64,000 nt of DNA from Nymphaea colorata (Eukaryota; Streptophyta; Magnoliopsida; Nymphaeales; Nymphaeaceae), in assembly GCF_008831285.2 (NCBI RefSeq), contig NC_045139.1, positions 29,243,206-29,307,205 on the forward strand, written 5' to 3'. The notes below the pieces were generated by a model. It was not told the origin of the DNA, searched no databases, and worked only from the letters and a program-made list of their open reading frames with translations. This document shows, piece by piece, positions 58,301 to 64,000 of this stretch. Every line of letters starts with the position of its first letter. Within the stretch, counting starts at the first letter, position 1. A program made the translations under genes and the position numbers.

Positions 58301-60623
58301 GACATTCACTATGTTATGGCTTTGCTTTACTGCTTATGGCTAGGTATTTATGATTCCTAGATCTTTATGTTTTTCTTTGCTCAACTTCAATGAGAACTAC
58401 AGCTGTATCTCATCTCTAGACGTCTTGCATATGTCTCCTCCTGTCTCTTTCCTTATAAGTTTGTGGATTAGCTTCAATAATTTTGTGAATCCAATAGGTT
58501 TACCTTTGTCATAAACACTCTTTTCTGTTAGTCCTGTCTTTAATGTGATTTTAATGATGTTAGCCAGCAAGGGAAAAAGTGACTTCATAACAATAACAAG
58601 CATTATTATTGTTCTTGTTGTCTTGTTCATTTTGTGTGCATTTGCTTTAAAATAATCTTGCAAATCAAAGAAACAATAATCCAAAACATTTACTGATCCC
58701 ATCTGGATCTTTGAACACCTATTTTTTTTTCTTGTTTGTAGCACTTTGCACAGAGTGATGCATGGAGACTGCCATCTGGAGCTTATGAAGTGCTTCACAA
58801 TTTGAAAGATGATGGAGGTTGCATGATAATCTAAGATATTGTTACCTTCCATTTTCTTTTCCTCTCCTGTATGCAAAGAGCACCCATTTCCTTGAGTTTG
58901 TGGCTTATAGTTCTTTTATGCAGTTAAGTTGGCTGTTATATCAAACTTTGACACACGGTTGAGGAAACTATTGGAGGGTCTAAATATTTCAAATCTGTAA
59001 GTAATTACCTTATGTTCTTCGAACCAGATACTCCGCCAGTCTGTGCGTGAAAGATCTATTAGATTCTCCACTTACTGTTGTGTGCTACTGTTATATTTCA
59101 TGCAATTGCTTTTCTTTTCTTTACTTGATGTGGTTGCGTGGGAAAATGACTTAGGTAGTGTTATTTAGGGGCAGCCTGTTATACGGTATTCACTTCTTGG
59201 GTCTGCTGTTTCCAATGCCAGAAAACATGAACTTATTTTTGATGAAGGTAATCAGCTTAAGAAAGTGTCTTATTAGCAGAAGACTTTTTGCCTCTGTTCT
59301 ATGTTTGTATTTATCTATATTGTCACTTAATCAGGACAAGATGCTAAACGCACCTTGTTGAGTTTTTATTTAGGTTGCTAAACAGAATGCCAATAGGCAA
59401 TAAGATGCTAACTCTCTTTAATGTCGAATAGAAGTCTATACTTAGGACACCGTCCCTTTGTCTTTGAGAAAAATAATAAGTGCTACTTCTCTGTGTCCGG
59501 AACTGTGTGACTTGTGAACTTACCACTTGGCTTACTCCTGTCCCGTACTAAATTCATGATCACACGATTCCTATTTTGCAATCAATGGAACACGTAATTT
59601 ATGAAGGCTGATCCCAGTCAGCTTGTTATAATTTGCCTAGGAACAGATATCAAGGCTTCTAATTCAAGAATTTTATTCAACCTTCTTGGATTGATTTCGT
59701 GTACAGCCTTTATGGTTATTGGCTGGTCTGTCATTGTGCAAAAAAAATATTCTGACTGTAACAAACACTTAAGAAACTCCAACGTCAACATGGTCCAAGG
59801 TTGCCATGTGGACGAGTTAATCTTGAGTCTGGTCAAATATTCCAAGGCTTCAGACAATGGGTGCCTCTGTATTATTGTGGGCACTTGCTTTCTTAAATAC
59901 CCTGAATAATGTCCACTGACTCATAACTGGTTGTGTTTGGCGACATGTTTCAGGTTTGATGCTATCATAGTATCTGCAGAAATTGGATATGAGAAACCTG
60001 CAGCTGAAATCTTCAGGGCTGCGTTAGGTACAATGTTTTCCAAAATTCTAGCATCTGTAACTTTTTGTTAGGTACCTGTCTCAGCAACATCCGGATGAAC
60101 ATTTCAATAAATGGTGGCCTGAAGCGTTTACAATTGTATTTTGTGGCATTGACAAATTGAATAGTTACTATATAATTGACAAACCAATTTCCATTGCAAC
60201 TTTATGAAACTTTCAATGCACAGCATTGCACCCAAAAAAAAAAAATGCTAGTTGGACTTTGGCACCAAAAGAACATGGTTTTGACTCTAGTATTTGCTTG
60301 TTAATCTACCATGTCGGACTTCATCATCGAGCCTTTCTTGTTCGTGCACAGATCAACTTTGTGTAGAGGCTGGCAAAGCAGTTCATGTTGGAGATGACCT
60401 CAAAGCTGATAAATTTGGTGCAAATGCTGTTGGCATAAATTGCTGGTCTATCCTCTCCTTCCTATCTTATACTTTCTTCCTCTTAATATTTGTAGTTTTT
60501 ATTGGATTATGCCTGTATTTTTTAATCGATTCATTTGATTCTGGCAGGTTGTGGGGAACAGAAGTGAAATCGTTTGATGAGATTTATAATCGGATAATGA
60601 ATGTGGCGGTTCAAAAGGAGTGA
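55355..60623 (+). CDS. HDHD3-type HAD-superfamily hydrolase, probably organellar
   Basis: Probable phosphatase of the HAD superfamily; the substrate is unknown. Exons: 55355-55493, 56821-56931, 57340-57426, 57915-57994, 58742-58817, 58924-58996, 59954-60027, 60352-60445 and 60548-60623, giving 269 residues. Residues 1-46 are Arg-rich and lack acids apart from E7 and D24, like a plastid or mitochondrial presequence. Motif I is LLLDAGGTLL (nucleophile D60); motif II VISNFD (S171); motif III GYEKP (K203); motif IV HVGDDLKAD (D228/D229). The second Asp of the usual DxD is replaced by Gly62, so the general acid of classic HAD phosphatases is missing; from memory human HDHD3 also lacks it. The cap region (ETYAAIGKKYG to RPFWRYVVSEATG) fits HDHD3-like proteins. 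I used the ATG at 55355, the first in the frame. Both ends of intron 3 carry GCAG; the GT-AG choice was used. Confidence 0.92.
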
Positions 60624-61386
60624 CCTAAAAGATACAAAGGCTTCGCTAGACATGCAGAATTTATGTTAGCAGTGTCTTTTTTACTCTGGAAGGTACGATT
60701 GAAATGCTTGGAAAGCTGCGCAAGAGGAAAAAAGGACCTCTACTTTGCAGAACTTTGAGTATCTGAAGGTTTCTCAACTTACATCTAATTTGCTCAGTGT
60801 CAGCTTGAGAAAGCATTTGTTTTGAAGCTAAAACATAATCATTGATGACTCTTGTTGTTCCATTGGAAATAAGTGACCAGGCTTGTAATATTATAATAAT
60901 AAATTTGCATGTGCTCTTAAAGTTGGTTGTTCTGCTAAACTTGGGACTCCAAGACTGCATTTAGTTTGGGAAGTGTATCCTTTCGAATGACAAAAGAAAG
61001 ATGTGGAACCCAGCCTAAATAATCAGATTATCCAAACGAATGTCAAAAGGAATATGTGAAAATCCAGGCTAAATCATCAGATTATCCAAATAAATGTCAT
61101 CCATTGCAGCTGGGGAATTCAGATAATGACAAGGTAATTTATTCTTGTTGCTTTGATGACCCAAAGTTTTATCTTCCCACCATTACATGTTAACGATTAC
61201 TGAAAAATTTGGACTTTTCGCAAATACAAGATCCTCCTTTCCTAACTCACGTTAGAAACATCATGCTTGAAGTAGACTTGACTAGAAGCCAATTGCCCAG
61301 TTGCACGGAGAAGATGGAGAAGAGATCAGATTATCTCAACGGCAAGCCTCTGAAAGACAATCTCTATATATGTAATCATTAAGGCA

Positions 61387-61389
<3 letters not shown>
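60624..61389. other. HAD gene 3' flank
   Basis: This holds the 3' UTR and spacer. A short direct repeat, cagattatccaaa followed by aatgtca, occurs near 61023-61043 and 61078-61098. No gene. Confidence 0.5.

Positions 61390-61439
<50 letters not shown>
61390..61439. repeat. (CT)n microsatellite
   Basis: About 25 CT units, followed by a short CA-rich stretch. Confidence 0.95.
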
Positions 61440-61441
<2 letters not shown>

Positions 61442-63299
61442 CGTGCGCTCACACACACAAACACTCGCACACGCAAGGCTCTAGGTACAAGAATTGAATG
61501 TTGTAGATGCTTGAAAACCCAAGTTTTTGGGTCTAATGAAGTCTGGATCTAAAGCTATCAATATCTAGCTCCAACCAACCAAGAACAGCTCTTGTTGTAC
61601 AAATTCTTGTAATATCCAACTAATTCCAATATCAAGTAAAAAAGATAAAAGATTAATCAGATTATTGTAACTAAAGCTTTATATACATAAAGATCATATG
61701 ATTTGATATAAACAACTTCTGAGCACCTGATAGGGCCAACGTTACCAAATAAAGCTGCTCGAAGCCCCAGGATGACTGTTTGTAGCGTCGAGGATCACAC
61801 CTCAAGTGGAGTCAGCTCAACTTAGGAGTGATTCTTAGATTTTGATATTAAAAAGAAACTTCCTTTAATTAAAAATATGATTTGTATTGTTTCTAAATAA
61901 TTAAAAGCTTGAATATTTTCATTATGAGTAACTCAGTAGTGATGCATATGATTTTTCAGTCAATAATTGGATAATTTCTTCGTCTGCAACTGATGCATAT
62001 GCTTATTTTCTACAAGGATATGGTCATTGGGGCGAACATTCATCCACCTTGCTATACAAAATATAGAATATGTATTAGATGCACAGCCGCAAGGAAATGG
62101 TTTTATATTGACTAAAAACCATAACTCTCATTCCTTAAACGTCCAAAATAAAAATGTTCGAAGTTTAATTGTTCAGAAATAACAAATCATATTTTTCATT
62201 AAAACAATTTTTTCTACAATATGAAGTTTTAAGTACCATATGTCGGGCAGGTTAAATGTCATGAAATTGAGTCACGGCGGCCCATGGATTGCTTAAATGT
62301 TCAAAAGGGAAGTGTTGAACACTTGAAGTATCTCTAGACATTTCTTCTGCAGGCCAAGAGATTTTTCTCATTTTTGCTATTTCAAAGATAGGAATTGTTA
62401 TAATTGTCCCAGGGTCAGCACAAAGATCACACATATCTGCTATTATTGTCTTTGTCTGCACAAGAGGCAACAAATAAATGAAATTGAGTTAGTATACCCG
62501 ACAGTAAACTAAGATCAAGTTTCTCATAAAAATCTGCTACGACATTAACACATTCAATGAGTTTTTAGCATGTTGAATAGAACACAATACATGATTGTCT
62601 ACATACCTGGTGACAATTTGAATCTACAATGTAAGTCTGCAAGTAGCCAAATGAACAATTACAATTTTGTGAGAAGAAAAAAAAATGAAGACGGACCATA
62701 GTGGTCGCGATGATTAATGGTGTCAGTCTGACGCTTTTCAGACAAGTGAGCGTTTTGAGCTACTAGCTCTTTAATCAGCTTCTCATGGGAAAGAACGACC
62801 GAAAATCAATTAACACAACACAAGATCCACCATTTGTTAACATCATCATCTCTTCGAATTCCAGAAGATTCGCCAAGACTTTTTACGTGTGCATCTAAAA
62901 CTAGATATAAGTTTAGTTTGCACTTTCATAGCCAAAACTAAACCTATATCTAATATTAGACTGGGATCTGATAAAGATATGATTCAGCCTTAGGTGTAAA
63001 TTACCTATCATATGTTAGATATTTTTAATAATAGCTGATTAGTTTAAGAGTTTCATGAATCTATACCAATTAAAAGAAAAAAAAAACCAATTCATAAAAC
63101 TAACATGTTACCATTCGATCAGCATATGTACTATGGTGGCGTCTCTTAATTTATTCGACATCAAGCGTGGATATTCATCCATATGTATTATTGCTGGAAC
63201 CACACAAATGCATTCCTAAGTCGCTGCATGCCTCTCATAGATTTTGTAGTTCGATAGAACCACATAATGAAAGACAACAAAGGTGTCGCACCAGTGCTT
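61440..63299. other. Intergenic DNA
   Basis: No supported gene. Minus-strand frames at 62252-62473 give weak protein-like text (CDLCADPGTIITIPIFE), but I cannot connect it to flanking exons or to a family. A gene entering from the right edge on the minus strand is possible but not shown. Confidence 0.4.
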
Positions 63300-63757
63300 C
63301 AAGCTGACTTCATTGATTGCTGTCGCACCACTGATCGAGAAGTTCATTCCCTGTGGATCGAGAAGTTCCAATGGCCAAATTTCAAAGGAGCGATTGAACT
63401 TAGAAGTCGGTCGAGGAAGAACGACAGGGGAGAAATCTGTCTTCAAGAACGACGCCGATGGCTTGAGGGTGAGGTTTCTGATAGGATCCGCTGATACAAA
63501 TCTGATCGAGAACTTCATCAAGCGTCACCTATCAGGAAGTTCACTCACTGTCGATCGAGAACTTCCAATGGCCAAATTTCAAAAGGGCGATTGAACTTAG
63601 AAATCGGTCGAGAGAGAACGAGAAGGGAGAAATCTTAAGTCTTCAAGAACGATGCCGGTTGCCTGAGGGAGGGGTTTTTAACAGGATACGTTGATGCAAA
63701 CCTGATCAAGATCTTCATCATGCGCTGCCGATCGAGAAGTTCACACACTGTGGATCT
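63300..63757 (+). repeat. 197-bp tandem array, about 2.3 copies
   Basis: The anchor ccaatggccaaatttcaaa recurs at 63369 and 63566, a period of 197 bp. Other unit landmarks: gcgattgaacttagaa, tcggtcgag, gggagaaatct, cttcaagaacga, aggatccgctgatacaaa (partner aggatacgttgatgcaaa) and atcgagaagttc. A third, partial unit starts near 63727. The copies differ by roughly 15-20 percent. The unit is non-AT-rich, unlike its surroundings, and carries an internal palindrome-prone word, atcgagaagttc/gaacttctcgat. Confidence 0.85.
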
Positions 63758-64000
63758 TTCCTTTCCTATTTTTCTGTTTTTCAAACTTCTTTCCACCAGT
63801 GCGCCTCCGCCAAACACAAAACCGCGGGCTATGGATCTCAAATCCGAAATAATGAAAAGCCTTTCATGTGATTAATGTTCTCTTATTAATGGTTAGCACG
63901 CAACTTCTTGTGAATTAGCCCAAAATCAGTTTTAAATTTGGAATTTGCTATCAAGTGTCACTATCATCTAATTGCTTAATTGGGTTAGGACACGCACTTG
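63758..64000. other. Right-edge DNA
   Basis: Nothing recognisable. The window ends in AT-rich sequence. Confidence 0.4.

Noticed and set aside
58397-58876. 159-codon minus-strand frame in the HAD gene
   Set aside because: Covers an intron and exon 5 of the HAD gene on the wrong strand; no similarity.
1-64000. CRISPR arrays, prophage, plasmid or biosynthetic operon
   Set aside because: The window is plant nuclear DNA with spliced genes; no spaced identical repeats or polycistronic layout.

Overview
The window is nuclear DNA of a flowering plant. It holds interrupted genes with many short GT-AG introns, organelle-targeted enzymes with N-terminal transit-like peptides, a plant-type tRNA-Glu, a plant-only cell-wall acetyltransferase family (TBL), long AT-rich intergenic DNA, and many CT/GA/TA microsatellites. 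The sequence does not let me place it to genus. No virus, plasmid or CRISPR was seen.

Seven protein genes and one tRNA gene can be read. From left to right they are: GATA (+, 1561-6696, ten exons), the organellar Glu-tRNA(Gln) amidotransferase A subunit; a tRNA-Glu(UUC) gene (-, 8498-8571); HGH1 (+, 8699-17557, nine exons), an armadillo-type eEF2 chaperone; an unrecognised 228-residue single-exon gene (+, 18717-19403); AAR2 (-, 20640-26241, fourteen exons), a U5 snRNP assembly factor; a THADA/Trm732 homologue (-, 28556-38465, four exons, 2276 residues), the partner of a tRNA 2'-O-methyltransferase; a TBL17/YLS7-type O-acetyltransferase (+, 50912-53176, three coding exons); and an HDHD3-type HAD hydrolase (+, 55355-60623, nine exons). 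All exon chains were built by hand, keep frame throughout and end in a stop. Four of the eight genes serve translation (GATA, tRNA-Glu, HGH1, THADA). They share no operon and this may be chance.

From 38.5 to 48.2 kb there is about 10 kb without a credible gene. It contains short non-autonomous hAT-like elements (two with 8-bp target duplications), a 1.2-1.4 kb decayed direct duplication, and AT-rich filler. A recurring feature of the window is local duplication with only about two copies (units of roughly 40, 63, 79, 113, 197, 219 and 1200-1400 bp). It also includes a decayed partial copy of the THADA coding sequence just 3' of the THADA stop. Two introns (AAR2 intron 1 and TBL intron 2) can only be spliced with a GC donor.

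I found no clearly new multi-gene system. The best leads are the THADA 3' self-copy, the tRNA-Glu/HGH1 divergent pair, the two GC-AG introns, the in-frame cassette-like AAR2 exon 12, the 197-bp tandem array near the right edge, and the uncharacterised 228-residue protein.
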